A stretch of 48,752 nucleotides of DNA, from positions 1 to 48,752 of IMG/VR virus record IMGVR_UViG_3300030090_002131. One strand, written 5' to 3'. The notes under the pieces were generated by a model. That model had not been told where the DNA came from. It searched no databases and saw only the letters and a program-made list of their open reading frames with translations. This document shows, piece by piece, positions 19,150 to 26,246 of the stretch. This DNA comes from a virus. Position 1 is the first letter of the stretch, and each line of letters begins with the position of its first letter. Made by a program: the position numbers and the translations under genes.

Positions 19150-19318
19150 TGCTTAATCCTTTATTTAAATCATTACAGAACTTTACAAAATCTTCTTTAT
19201 CCCCTTTCCACTCTATGTATTTCCATAAAGTAAAAAGCATATTTTCTACAGTTTGTTTTGTAGCATTGTACATAGACACTACATCCTTCTGTAATTCTTT
19301 GTTTGTTACTTTTTTCAT
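19115..19318 (-). CDS. Small hypothetical protein
   Basis: 67 residues, mostly helical and charged, with an aromatic helix LFTLWKYIEWKGD and an acidic tail. AAGGAG lies five bases before the ATG. The 3' end overlaps the next gene by 35 bases. No family is recognised. Confidence 0.5.
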   Translation of the reverse strand: MKKVTNKELQKDVVSMYNATKQTVENMLFTLWKYIEWKGDKEDFVKFCNDLNKGLSNDTTGDGKQDK

Positions 19319-19327
19319 TATAACTCC

Positions 19328-19516
19328 TTAAAAATTGTTATAGACCCATTTATACACCCACCAACACTTTCCGTTGTTAGATGCTAAATTAGCAGCCTTT
19401 TGTCTTCTCTTGTCTGTTGGCATATTTCTATATTCTTTTGCATATATAAACTCTTTATTGCTTTCTGTATTTCTATGATTATCGAAATTAGCCAAAGTAA
19501 TTTTCTTGTAACTCAT
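19328..19516 (-). CDS. Small basic hypothetical protein
   Basis: 62 residues, basic and Asn/Lys-rich, ending in aromatic CWWVYKWVYNNF. A usable AAAGGA site precedes the ATG by four to five bases. It follows the hairpin at 19542-19567, so it may be read from a processed or separately controlled transcript. No family is recognised. Confidence 0.45.
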   Translation of the reverse strand: MSYKKITLANFDNHRNTESNKEFIYAKEYRNMPTDKRRQKAANLASNNGKCWWVYKWVYNNF

Positions 19517-19541
19517 AATATCCTTTCCTCATAAAGAACAC

Positions 19542-19567
19542 AGAGGGACTGCCGAAACAATCCCTCT
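19542..19567 (-). promoter_or_regulatory. Intergenic hairpin
   Basis: A perfect 7-bp stem AGAGGGA/TCCCTCT with a 12-base loop, in the 89-base gap between the HTH microprotein and the next small gene. It lacks a T run after the stem, so it is more likely an RNA stability or regulatory hairpin than a full terminator. Confidence 0.4.
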
Positions 19568-19605
19568 TCTTTACTAGAGGCTAGTAGTATGGGAACTAGC
19601 AAAAA

Positions 19606-19758
19606 CTATTTATGTCTATAAAATGTTGCCTTACCGATGCCTACAATCTTGCAAGATTTTCTAATACTATAAAACTTAGATAAAACCTTTACAAAAAAGA
19701 CCTTTCTTCTAGTTGTTCTTTTCTGAGATAACCTTTTACTAGAATGGAATATCTTCAT
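19606..19758 (-). CDS. 50-residue helix-turn-helix microprotein
   Basis: An ORF of 50 codons starting inside the SSB-like gene's last codons. The N-terminus is basic (KRLSQKRTTRRK); the C-terminal half reads VLSKFYSIRKSCKIVGIG then KATFYRHK, which closely resembles the HTH_7/resolvase-type DNA-binding helix pair (GIGxxTxYRxx). It could be a small DNA-binding regulator or a remnant of a recombinase DNA-binding domain. There is no upstream AAGGAG; translation is probably coupled to the SSB-like gene. Confidence 0.5.
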   Translation of the reverse strand: MKIFHSSKRLSQKRTTRRKVFFVKVLSKFYSIRKSCKIVGIGKATFYRHK

Positions 19759-20377
19759 CATCTTTTCCTATCAAGTCTACTGCGATAGGCTTTCCTTCTG
19801 TCCATTCAGCAAACCATTTAACTTCTAGAGGATTTCTAGTCTTTCCATCCTTGCCTGTCCAAGGCTTACCTTTCTTGATTGTAGCCAAAATAGGCTTTCC
19901 TAATATAGCATCTTCAGTTAAATTAGGCAACTCTTTTACTTTCTTCTTTTCGCCATCTATTTCGACTTCTTTAATAGGGCATTCAACACCAATAGCAGCA
20001 CAAAAATTTAGATAATTTTTATTACCACCTGGGTTAGCATCGAAAGTATCAGTTGTTTGTGGATGTAGAAACTGAAATACACCTTGAGAACGAATAGTTC
20101 TTCCAACAAAATCAGAACCATTGGTTTCAACAGTTTTTCCATCAGCGGTCGGGCAAACATATTTTCTATTTGCACAATCATCGGCTAAGGTTACAGTACA
20201 ATTATATATCTTTGCTTTGTATTTACCTTTAACCATTCTTTCCGCAGTTTCTACTTTAGTAATATGAGCAGGGTATTCTCCCTCTCCCATATATGCTTTA
20301 GGTGTGTCCATTGACTCATCATAATAAGTCACAGAACTTGAATTGCTATCATCTAGCAGAGTATTTATATCACTCAT
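19739..20377 (-). CDS. Single-stranded DNA-binding protein (SSB-like)
   Basis: 212 residues from the ATG that has AAGGAG six bases upstream (a GTG one codon earlier is less likely). The body is beta-rich with charged loops (YPAHITKVETAERM, KIYNCTVTL) like phage DUF669-type ssDNA-binding proteins. The C-terminus DDEDIPF is nearly identical to the acidic tip of bacterial SSB (DDDIPF), which recruits partner repair and replication proteins. It is encoded next to an annealing protein and an exonuclease, completing a recombination set. SSB assignment rests on the tip, the context and the fold guess. Confidence 0.75.
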   Translation of the reverse strand: MSDINTLLDDSNSSSVTYYDESMDTPKAYMGEGEYPAHITKVETAERMVKGKYKAKIYNCTVTLADDCANRKYVCPTADGKTVETNGSDFVGRTIRSQGVFQFLHPQTTDTFDANPGGNKNYLNFCAAIGVECPIKEVEIDGEKKKVKELPNLTEDAILGKPILATIKKGKPWTGKDGKTRNPLEVKWFAEWTEGKPIAVDLIGKDDEDIPF

Positions 20378-20987
20378 CACTTTCTCCTTTATCGTTTTTT
20401 ATTTGCTCTAATCTAGAAACCCAATCATCATAGTTAGAAGGATTGACACTTTGATTTTTGATAGATGTAACTACCTTTCTCTGTACCGAATCTTCCATAC
20501 CTTGAGATAAGTTTTCTAGGGTTGTTATTTGTTCTGAGGATAGGTTTTGCTTTCTATACACATCATCGGCTACATTACATAGTCTATTGACACATACTTT
20601 AAAGCAATCCGTTACCGCACTTTTTAGGTCATTACCTAAATCTGTGTAGTTCCCATCCTTTCGAGATACTGCAATTCTATGTGCAGCAACACTCTCGAAG
20701 TATCGCACGATTCCATTGTCTTGGATAGTCAGTCTTCCATGTACTGCTATCGCTTTATCTCCAATGAACTCATACTTTTGCACTTCCCAACTCCAAACTG
20801 GAAAGTGTTGATTAAGTACCTTTCTCATATATCCTTCATCTACATAATCGAACCCACCTTTATCTCTTACATAATACCTTGGTGTCTTCAATGCAGATAC
20901 AGATTCGTGAGATTGCTTAACCGCCTCTAATTCAGTAGAATTAACTACTACGACATTTTGGTCTGCCGTTTTACTCTTTTTTGCCAC
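20370..20987 (-). CDS. Rad52/Rad22-like single-strand annealing protein
   Basis: 205 residues. The core reads FDYVDEGYMRKVLNQHF, PVWSWEV, then beta strands AVHGRLTI and a helix DLGNDLKSAVTDCFKVCV, which is the Rad52-family layout (substrate-facing sheet followed by an A-x-TDAxK helix). It would anneal complementary strands with the neighbouring exonuclease, for recombination-dependent replication or repair. The start is GTG with GAGGAG seven bases upstream; this and the 17-base overlap with the upstream small gene decide the start. A basic N-terminus and an acidic tail flank the core. Confidence 0.78.
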   Translation of the reverse strand: MAKKSKTADQNVVVVNSTELEAVKQSHESVSALKTPRYYVRDKGGFDYVDEGYMRKVLNQHFPVWSWEVQKYEFIGDKAIAVHGRLTIQDNGIVRYFESVAAHRIAVSRKDGNYTDLGNDLKSAVTDCFKVCVNRLCNVADDVYRKQNLSSEQITTLENLSQGMEDSVQRKVVTSIKNQSVNPSNYDDWVSRLEQIKNDKGESDE

Positions 20988-21156
20988 TTTTCTTCTCCTC
21001 TTCTAACATGCCACTTAGAACCTCCAAAGCACCTTCAATCTTAAGAAGACCTTGTTGCATTTGCTGTCTAGAGTTTAAAAGAGTTTGTATTCTTTCTTCT
21101 AGACTTTTAGATTCTACTGCCATTGTTTCATTGTCTGTTTTCTTTTTTCTTGCCAT
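20971..21156 (-). CDS. Small coiled-coil hypothetical protein
   Basis: 61 residues, almost all helix: basic start ARKKKTD, then a heptad-like SLEERIQTLLNSRQQMQQGL and an acidic/basic tail. AAGGAG precedes the ATG. It sits between the exonuclease and annealing genes; an accessory or adaptor role is a guess. Confidence 0.55.
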   Translation of the reverse strand: MARKKKTDNETMAVESKSLEERIQTLLNSRQQMQQGLLKIEGALEVLSGMLEEEKKSGKKE

Positions 21157-21169
21157 TTGTTTTTCTCCT

Positions 21170-21988
21170 TTATCTTAAACAAGTATCTTTAAAGTTACAG
21201 TAATTACATTCCCAACTTTGAGCAGGGGATATTCCGTCAACTATAGGAGGTTGCCCACCCTTTAGTCTCGTATTAAGTTGTTTCCAATAAACTTCTGCTT
21301 TTGTCATATAGTTCATACCAATAGGTTTTAATCTTACCATACTAGTATCTTTGTTGTAGTAGTAGAGAAACATACCATCACATCTACCAAACTCTCTTTC
21401 TACTCCAATAGCATAAGTACCTAACTGCATTGCTTGATGGTCATTACCATCTTCAGGTTTTGGATTTCTTCCAAACTTTAGTTTGTATGGGTAACTGCCA
21501 ATTGATTTTATATCAAATAGCAGAACCTCTCCACTAGTCATCTCGAAAACTACATCATAGAAACCTCTTACATTTAAGTCTTCCAAAACTATCTCTTTTT
21601 CCATATGAATTTTCTCGATACTATTATAATGCTTTAATAATGCTTTATTATAAGTCTTAATATTAGTATTATTAAAAGAATTATCTAAAGTTTCTTTTTC
21701 TTTGTTACTTTCTTTTTCTTTTAGGTCAATTAAATACTGCAATGAACCTTGTATTTCTTCGTGTATAACTGTACCTAGCCTCATAACTCTTTGAGATTTG
21801 TCATCCGCTCTGTTTGACACCTCTTCATCATTTGTCATATACCAATGTTTTCTAGCACACATACCTGCACTAGAGGCATGAAAGTATTTTTTCTTAGCCT
21901 CATCGCTATACCTTTCCTCTACATTTTGCTCGTTCTTGATATTTAAATAATTAGAATAAATATCAGTTATATCTGGAAGTTCTCTCAT
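21170..21988 (-). CDS. Cas4/RecB-type PD-(D/E)XK exonuclease with four-cysteine cluster
   Basis: 272 residues. Features in order: SSAGMCARKHWY (C44), GTVIHEEIQ (H76), RGFYDVVFE (D145), FDIKSIG (D159-I-K161), QLGTYAIG (Q188/Y192), and C-terminal C261, C264, C270. This is the Cas4/AddB-like arrangement with an iron-sulfur cluster formed by one early and three late cysteines. Known members resect DNA ends; here it would make single strands for the neighbouring Rad52-like protein. The start overlaps the upstream stop as TAATG. No CRISPR array or cas1/cas2 is present, so it is a recombination enzyme, not an adaptation module. Confidence 0.85.
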   Translation of the reverse strand: MRELPDITDIYSNYLNIKNEQNVEERYSDEAKKKYFHASSAGMCARKHWYMTNDEEVSNRADDKSQRVMRLGTVIHEEIQGSLQYLIDLKEKESNKEKETLDNSFNNTNIKTYNKALLKHYNSIEKIHMEKEIVLEDLNVRGFYDVVFEMTSGEVLLFDIKSIGSYPYKLKFGRNPKPEDGNDHQAMQLGTYAIGVEREFGRCDGMFLYYYNKDTSMVRLKPIGMNYMTKAEVYWKQLNTRLKGGQPPIVDGISPAQSWECNYCNFKDTCLR

Positions 21989-22146
21989 TATAACTTAACC
22001 TTACCTTTAACCCAACTTTCAAGTAAAGATGTTATAACAGAACCTACAGACTTAATATCATCTGTAAGAACCTTAGCACGAACCTTTTTCCATAGTGATA
22101 CGGGTATGTCCTGTGTTAAGTAACTTGTAGTATCTTTTTTATACAT
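21988..22146 (-). CDS. Small basic protein, possible ribbon-helix-helix
   Basis: 52 residues from the ATG with AAGGAG eight bases upstream; upstream in-frame ATGs lack such a site. The pattern SYLTQDIPVSLWKKVRAKV then SVGSVITSLLESWV resembles a short strand followed by two helices, as in small Arc/CopG-like regulators or partition factors. It is the first gene after the promoter at about 22.2 kb and may control this operon; this is inferred from position only. Confidence 0.5.
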   Translation of the reverse strand: MYKKDTTSYLTQDIPVSLWKKVRAKVLTDDIKSVGSVITSLLESWVKGKVKL

Positions 22147-22194
22147 TCGATTATTCTCCTTTTGAATCATTGTCATAATATCAATAATAAGCAT

Positions 22195-22231
22195 ATTATA
22201 TCATTATAACAAACATTATTTTGATTATTTT
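22195..22231 (-). promoter_or_regulatory. Candidate promoter for the recombination/replication operon
   Basis: Two overlapping-phase TATAAT boxes on the minus strand (22195-22200 and 22203-22208) lie just after the terminator that ends the upstream gene block and 50-60 bases before the first gene. The -35 side is only A/T-rich with no good TTGACA match, so the promoter may be extended or weak. Confidence 0.4.
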
Positions 22232-22319
22232 AAAATTAATTTCACTCTCCTCTAAAGTCTCGTAATAATTTTTTGTGAGACCTCGCTCAACCTTTCCTCT
22301 AAATATTAATAATATCAAG

Positions 22320-22355
22320 AAAAAAAGAAATGAGGCAGAGGAGGAGTTCTGCCCC
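22320..22355 (-). terminator. Intrinsic terminator after the small-gene block
   Basis: On the minus strand an 8-bp stem GGGGCAGA/TCTGCCTC (one G-U pair) with an 8-base loop is followed within a few bases by a run of seven T. It lies 16 bases after the stop of the 174-codon gene and separates the early small-gene block from the DNA-metabolism operon. Confidence 0.7.
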
Positions 22356-22370
22356 ATTACTTATTTGACC

Positions 22371-22895
22371 TTAGCAGATTTGAAATCCGCCCGATTCGTG
22401 ACAGAACATAGCAAACTCTCTAACATTTTCTTCACTAAATGGATAATCATAAGGATTCTCATTAGATTCAGACATATTTCTATATTCCTTCTCATAGTCC
22501 TTAACTTCTCCACTTCTTAAAGCATAATCTAGATATTCTGCTATCTTCTTTGCTCTATCTTCATCTATCTCCAATCCATCGTTCATATGACCATCATTCC
22601 ATTCTTTTTCTGAAATAAGGTCTGTTGCATTGTAGATATAGTCCCATAGTGGTCGCCACCACCATACATTATTCCTAAAGTAAACTCCTGGATTAGAAGC
22701 CTCAAAGTCTCCGTGTTGTTTCCAATAGGCATCTTGTGTTCTTTGTGAAGCAGATTCTAACTTGTTCCACTTATAAGACCAATTATCTTTAGCCTCTTCA
22801 CTTTCGCCTATTGTAACATCATACTTATACAGAGTCTTAAACTCTTCTTTACTTTTGTTCATTTTAGGATTCATACCATAGACATCAAAACCCAT
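22371..22895 (-). CDS. Conserved phage hypothetical protein (MGFDVYG family)
   Basis: 174 residues. It starts MGFDVYGMNP, has an aromatic patch YFRNNVWWWRPLWDYI around residues 72-87, and ends FCHESGGFQIC. These three landmarks recur together in a known family of phage proteins of unknown function. AAGGAG lies before the ATG. It is the last gene before the terminator. Confidence 0.65.
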   Translation of the reverse strand: MGFDVYGMNPKMNKSKEEFKTLYKYDVTIGESEEAKDNWSYKWNKLESASQRTQDAYWKQHGDFEASNPGVYFRNNVWWWRPLWDYIYNATDLISEKEWNDGHMNDGLEIDEDRAKKIAEYLDYALRSGEVKDYEKEYRNMSESNENPYDYPFSEENVREFAMFCHESGGFQIC

Positions 22896-22909
22896 AGTAA
22901 TCTCCTTTT

Positions 22910-23380
22910 TTATTTGTTATTGTCTTCTTTTGGTTCTTCATAGATGGTATTACCATCCATATCTTGTACTGATGCTTTAGATTCTAGGTAGTTATTAATA
23001 AGTTCTCCAATATCGTTAAACTTGCTAATATCAGCACCTAATCTAAAAGCCTCATCCCTAGCCTCTCCATACTTAGTAGATAAAACTATTCGTTCTTTCT
23101 CTAAGTCTTCGATTCTAGATTTAAGGTTTGTAATATCATCTGTCAAGTCCCTAATTACTAGGTCTTTACCATTGGCTTGATTTTCCCAATAAATATTACC
23201 ACCATACAGATTTTCTATGGCTTGGCTTATTTCTCTCCAATCTTGCATAGATACACCTTCTGCATCCCATACTATATCTAGTATCAATTGCAGAGTTTTA
23301 TTATCTATCCAATCCATATGTGGTCTTTTAGTGGTAGACTTAGTAATAGATTGTACTACTCTATTTTCCTTGCTTTCCAT
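22910..23380 (-). CDS. Coiled-coil hypothetical protein
   Basis: 156 residues from the ATG preceded by GGAG; eight more codons are possible but lack a site. Residues 20-75 are mixed helical (WIDNKTLQLILDIVWDAEG), residues 80-115 are a clear coiled coil (DLTDDITNLKSRIEDLEKER) and the tail is acidic. No family is recognised. The start overlaps the 3' end of the AbrB-like gene. Confidence 0.55.
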   Translation of the reverse strand: MESKENRVVQSITKSTTKRPHMDWIDNKTLQLILDIVWDAEGVSMQDWREISQAIENLYGGNIYWENQANGKDLVIRDLTDDITNLKSRIEDLEKERIVLSTKYGEARDEAFRLGADISKFNDIGELINNYLESKASVQDMDGNTIYEEPKEDNNK

Positions 23381-23534
23381 TATCAAACTCCAATTTACAG
23401 GCACGATTATTATTATACACAGACTGTATTATGACATAGGTGCCAGTTTCTATATCATTAGCCTTCAAGAAATGACTAGGCAGTTGTATCCTACCTTTAT
23501 CATCTATTTTTGTTTTACTTATGTTCATTGTCAT
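23361..23534 (-). CDS. 57-residue AbrB/SpoVT-like microprotein
   Basis: The sequence KTKIDDKGRIQLPSHFLK followed by NDIETGTYVII matches the swapped-hairpin AbrB/MraZ/MazE pattern (D-x-KGRI-x-LP then G-x-V). AAGGAG is six bases before the first ATG, and that ATG overlaps the upstream microprotein's stop as TAATG. Such proteins bind DNA as dimers or act as antitoxin-like regulators; no toxin partner is obvious here. Confidence 0.6.
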   Translation of the reverse strand: MTMNISKTKIDDKGRIQLPSHFLKANDIETGTYVIIQSVYNNNRACKLEFDNGKQGK

Positions 23535-23641
23535 TATTTACTCCTTAGGTATTTAACTGAGCATATTATTAAAAATACATATAGAACAGACAATACTATG
23601 TGTTCTATTATATATATTAAATCAAATAGTTCTGTTGTCAT
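23534..23641 (-). CDS. 35-residue single-span membrane microprotein
   Basis: MTTELFDL is followed by an uninterrupted hydrophobic span (IVLSVLYVFLIICSV) and a basic end KYLRSK, which suggests a cytoplasmic C-terminus. GGGAG lies seven bases before the ATG; the stop overlaps the AbrB-like start as TAATG. One of four similar microproteins in this block. The function is unknown. Confidence 0.5.
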   Translation of the reverse strand: MTTELFDLIYIIEHIVLSVLYVFLIICSVKYLRSK

Positions 23642-23816
23642 CTTTAATCTCCCTAACTAGTTTCCATTCTCCTGTGTAGAACACCTTGTCCAACACCTTA
23701 TTGTTTACTTGGAGAGCAGTAAGTTCTCCATCTTCATATAAGTCTTCTGCGGGAACTTCTTCCCAATCAAATTCAGGTACTTCTTTGCAGTCGTATTTAA
23801 TTTTCTTAAACAACAT
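23622..23816 (-). CDS. Small acidic hypothetical protein
   Basis: 64 residues, acidic centre (EFDWEEVPAEDLYEDGE) with a basic start. AAGGAG precedes the ATG, and the ATG overlaps the upstream stop as TAATG. No family is recognised. Confidence 0.55.
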   Translation of the reverse strand: MLFKKIKYDCKEVPEFDWEEVPAEDLYEDGELTALQVNNKVLDKVFYTGEWKLVREIKDDNRTI

Positions 23817-23956
23817 TATTTATACTCCTTTACTAGTGATTTTAAATCAGAAATTATATTCTCTAAATCTTTCATTGCAACATAGATGCGACCTTCTGTT
23901 AAATCAAACATAACATTATCTAGGTCTTTTGTAAGGTCTTCCATATCAAGTTCCAT
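23816..23956 (-). CDS. 46-residue acidic helical microprotein
   Basis: The ORF reads MELDMEDLTKDLDNVMFDL and ends with a helical SDLKSLVKEYK. Both ends overlap neighbours as TAATG, so it sits neatly in a chain of coupled small genes. No family is recognised. Confidence 0.5.
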   Translation of the reverse strand: MELDMEDLTKDLDNVMFDLTEGRIYVAMKDLENIISDLKSLVKEYK

Positions 23957-24243
23957 TACTTATCCTCCATTATTTGTATTTCATCATCTGCCAAGTCTAT
24001 GTTATAGTCTTGTTTCCATTGTTCTTTACATTTTCTAATAAAATCTACTTTACTATCTGCCTCGAAAGTGGTTGCCCACTCTACTTTAATTACTGCATCG
24101 TAATCCATAGTACCTCCAATATTAATAACTTTTTTATAGTTGCCTCTGCCACCACATTCAAAACATTCTCCATCAAATGCAGTTTCTTCTTCATCAATTC
24201 CTGAGCCTAGACAATTCTCACAATCTACTAATTCATATTCCAT
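23956..24243 (-). CDS. DnaJ-type zinc-finger protein
   Basis: 95 residues. C8-EN-C11-LGSG and C27-FE-C30-GGRG are the paired CxxCxGxG repeats of the DnaJ central zinc domain; no J domain is present. The second half is a helical region with acidic end QIMEDK. AGGAG precedes the ATG. Phages often carry such stand-alone fingers; a chaperone-adaptor or nucleic-acid role is not established. Confidence 0.65.
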   Translation of the reverse strand: MEYELVDCENCLGSGIDEEETAFDGECFECGGRGNYKKVINIGGTMDYDAVIKVEWATTFEADSKVDFIRKCKEQWKQDYNIDLADDEIQIMEDK

Positions 24244-24338
24244 AGTCTATACACTCCTGTAATTATAAAATACCATATGATTATACTAGATACCATTAGT
24301 GCTATCCATACAATCTTTTTTAATGTTCTGTCTTTCAT
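24228..24338 (-). CDS. 36-residue single-span membrane microprotein
   Basis: Basic start MKDRTLKK, then one hydrophobic span (IVWIALMVSSIIIWYFIITG) and YRLWNMN. The ribosome site GGAGGT is strong and seven bases from the ATG. The last bases overlap the zinc-finger gene start. The function is unknown. Confidence 0.55.
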   Translation of the reverse strand: MKDRTLKKIVWIALMVSSIIIWYFIITGVYRLWNMN

Positions 24339-24355
24339 AGTAAGACCTCCTTCTA

Positions 24356-24390
24356 ACACGAAAAGGCAGTATTTCTACTGCCCATCGTGT
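24356..24390 (-). promoter_or_regulatory. Strong two-part hairpin between small genes
   Basis: An outer stem ACACGA/TCGTGT encloses an inner stem GGCAGT/ACTGCC with a six-base loop; on the minus strand the inner stem is followed by TTTT. It lies in the 133-base gap before the membrane microprotein, just upstream of its ribosome site. It could be a leaky terminator, an RNase processing site or a translational switch. Confidence 0.5.
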
Positions 24391-24471
24391 CCGACGAGAT
24401 AACAACTTGATTGTACTGCTTAACCTATTAGTTGCTTCTTCTCTTTCTACCTAGTCAATCTAGATAGAATT

Positions 24472-24642
24472 TTATCCTTGATACAGATTAAAGAGTCTTT
24501 CGGCTTCTTTTTCTCCGAACCGCTCTTCTGCTACATTGCAGATAATACCAATCATATTATGACCAAATTGGCTACCTAATAATGATTCGCATTCCTGCTC
24601 CATTTCTTCTAGAGTTGCAGTCTTAAGATTGAACTTCGCCAT
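24472..24642 (-). CDS. 56-residue hypothetical protein
   Basis: MAKFNLKTATLEEMEQE then a helix and GEKEAERLFNLYQG. GGAGG lies six bases before the ATG. The start overlaps the end of the upstream gene by 20 bases. No family is recognised. Confidence 0.55.
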   Translation of the reverse strand: MAKFNLKTATLEEMEQECESLLGSQFGHNMIGIICNVAEERFGEKEAERLFNLYQG

Positions 24643-25018
24643 TGTCTACCTCCTTTTCTGCCTCTCTAAGTAACTCATCTATTGTATCCATACCATACCT
24701 AGCATATTCCATTGCTGAATCTGCCGAACTCTCGGATTCATCTGCGCAATTTCTAGCACTATTTGCTTCATCACTAGCATAAGATGCAGAACTTCTAGAT
24801 TCTTCTAGATGCTCTCTTATTGTATTTAGTGAATCTTTAGATACAAGTATATGAGTTTCTGTGTTGAATGAATTATATCCTAGTTCTTTTTCTTTCTCTA
24901 GTGCTTGAATGTCTTCATTCAGTTTCTTGTTATCGTTCTTAATCTGAACAATCTCATCTCTAAATACTTTCATAGATAGGACAAGGTCGTCAAATTTAGT
25001 TTCTAGATTAGTTTCCAT
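24623..25018 (-). CDS. Coiled-coil hypothetical protein with Ser/Ala/Glu repeats
   Basis: 131 residues. Residues 15-50 are a coiled coil (RDEIVQIKNDNKKLNEDI); residues 73-105 have a Ser/Ala/Asp/Glu-rich low-complexity stretch (SSASYASDEANSARNCAD). AAGGAG precedes the ATG. No family is recognised. Confidence 0.55.
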   Translation of the reverse strand: METNLETKFDDLVLSMKVFRDEIVQIKNDNKKLNEDIQALEKEKELGYNSFNTETHILVSKDSLNTIREHLEESRSSASYASDEANSARNCADESESSADSAMEYARYGMDTIDELLREAEKEVDNGEVQS

Positions 25019-25036
25019 ACTATCTGTCTCCTTATG

Positions 25037-25252
25037 TTAAAATGGAGGTTGCATCATCTTACTTGCAGTTCTACTATTTTCTTCATACTCTCGTATAAGT
25101 CTCTGTAGTAATGCTAGTTTGATACGAACTCCATTGATTATTATTATGTGTTCTGAGAAACATACCTTTGCAACTACGGGTTCTTGTGCTATATCAATAT
25201 CTGCCGTAGTGTCTCCGTTATGCTTCCATACTATATGTTCTCTATCTGACAT
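25037..25252 (-). CDS. Small hypothetical protein
   Basis: 71 residues with several short strands (VAKVCFSEHIIIINGVRIKL) and a final helix. GAGG precedes the ATG. No family is recognised; possibly a small beta-sheet protein. Confidence 0.5.
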   Translation of the reverse strand: MSDREHIVWKHNGDTTADIDIAQEPVVAKVCFSEHIIIINGVRIKLALLQRLIREYEENSRTASKMMQPPF

Positions 25253-25259
25253 ATTTACC

Positions 25260-25367
25260 TCACTTTTTGTTTATTGTTTCTATAAGTACTAGGATAAATA
25301 TAACAATCAGTATAATTGTTACTATTGAACCTGAGTTCATACAAACAAGAACTCCATCACACTCCAT
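25260..25367 (-). CDS. 35-residue membrane microprotein
   Basis: Short polar start MECDGVLVCMNSGS, then a very hydrophobic span (IVTIILIVIFILVLI) and a basic end ETINKK. The ribosome site is weak, but the start overlaps the end of the upstream gene, which allows coupling. A shorter start at the internal Met is possible. One of four such peptides. Confidence 0.45.
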   Translation of the reverse strand: MECDGVLVCMNSGSIVTIILIVIFILVLIETINKK

Positions 25368-25860
25368 TAGATACCTGCTTTTTGAATATAGCCTTCATCA
25401 TAGTAGACTCGTTGCAGTTAACCTTAGTGTGTGTTTCTTTTCTAAGAAAAACATCATTCTCTATCTTGATGTCCTGTGCATCTACTTCTTTCCATTCATC
25501 TACATATTCAATTTCGCAAGTATCAGGCAAGTCCCACCTAAACTCTAAACTTAAAGTTATAGGTTTACCTTGCACTTTTAACCCTGTGTCATACTTATTA
25601 GTGTGAAACTTGACACCATATTCACTGATGTCTTTATCTAGAGTAGTTACTTGAAAGACTTTTTTGCATTTAGCAAATTCATCTTCTGTAAGGTCTCTAA
25701 ATGTAATACCTACAGTATAAGTCCATACACAATCATCAACTCTACCTTTACCTATTTCTTTATCTAGTTTATACAACTTGTTAGACAAGAAAGGAACTAC
25801 AAGATTTAGTTTTTGTCTGTCTCTAGACTCATAATCTAGATTTCTGTGGGTTTTAGCCAT
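25357..25860 (-). CDS. Hypothetical protein
   Basis: 167 residues, beta/alpha mix: KLNLVVPFLSNKLYKLDKEI, WTYTVGITFRDLTEDEFAKC, then LSLEFRWDLPDTCEIEY and a C-terminal basic helix. No family is recognised. AAGGAG is six bases before the ATG. It is read directly after the tRNA-like element. Confidence 0.55.
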   Translation of the reverse strand: MAKTHRNLDYESRDRQKLNLVVPFLSNKLYKLDKEIGKGRVDDCVWTYTVGITFRDLTEDEFAKCKKVFQVTTLDKDISEYGVKFHTNKYDTGLKVQGKPITLSLEFRWDLPDTCEIEYVDEWKEVDAQDIKIENDVFLRKETHTKVNCNESTMMKAIFKKQVSNGV

Positions 25861-25912
25861 AGCATTCTCCTTTTATTTATGATTTCAAAAAACATATACC
25901 ACTTGGTATATT

Positions 25913-25984
25913 GAGGGCAGATAGGAATCGAACCTACCACATAGTCTCATCCAGATGAGTTTCTCCTATGTTACCATATACCCT
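25913..25984 (-). tRNA. tRNA-like element, non-canonical middle
   Basis: 72 bases, the right length for a tRNA. The 3' part is tRNA-like: a T-arm with GTAGG, loop TTCGATT and CCTAT, then CTGCCCT that pairs with 5' AGGGTAT (one mismatch, one wobble). The middle does not fold canonically: a CATAG/CTATG stem encloses a second perfect hairpin CTCAT/ATGAG with loop CTGG, so a D-arm and a seven-base anticodon loop cannot be assigned and no anticodon is given. CCA is not encoded. It lies in the only larger gap of this stretch. It may be a degenerate tRNA, a tRNA mimic or a structured regulatory RNA. Confidence 0.4.
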
Positions 25985-26021
25985 AAGCAAGAGTTTGATT
26001 TTATGTCCTCTGCACCATCTC

Positions 26022-26246
26022 TTACTTTTCTGTAATAGTTGCTATAGTCTCGGTAATACTACTATAACCAGAGCCACTAGTCTTAGTTACTCTTATTACA
26101 TCTTTACCTGTTTCTTCATCGTGATAGGCATAACACCTAACACCTATGTTCCAACCATTACATTCTGTAGTTAAGCCACTAGTCTTGTGTCCTAGCCTAC
26201 TAGCCACACTACGATTTCCTTGAACTGTACCTCTAAATTGAGCCAT
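26022..26246 (-). CDS. Conserved small phage protein (MAQFRGTVQG family)
   Basis: 74 residues starting MAQFRGTVQGNRSVASRLG and followed by NGWNIGVRCYAYHDEETGKD, a pattern seen in many phage genomes with no assigned function. Beta-rich. The gene is three bases from the end of the tRNA-like region's gap and directly follows the 128-codon gene (start next to its stop). Confidence 0.6.
   Translation of the reverse strand: MAQFRGTVQGNRSVASRLGHKTSGLTTECNGWNIGVRCYAYHDEETGKDVIRVTKTSGSGYSSITETIATITEK

Noticed and set aside
21170-21988. CRISPR-associated Cas4
   Set aside because: No repeat-spacer array and no other cas genes; recombination partners adjacent.
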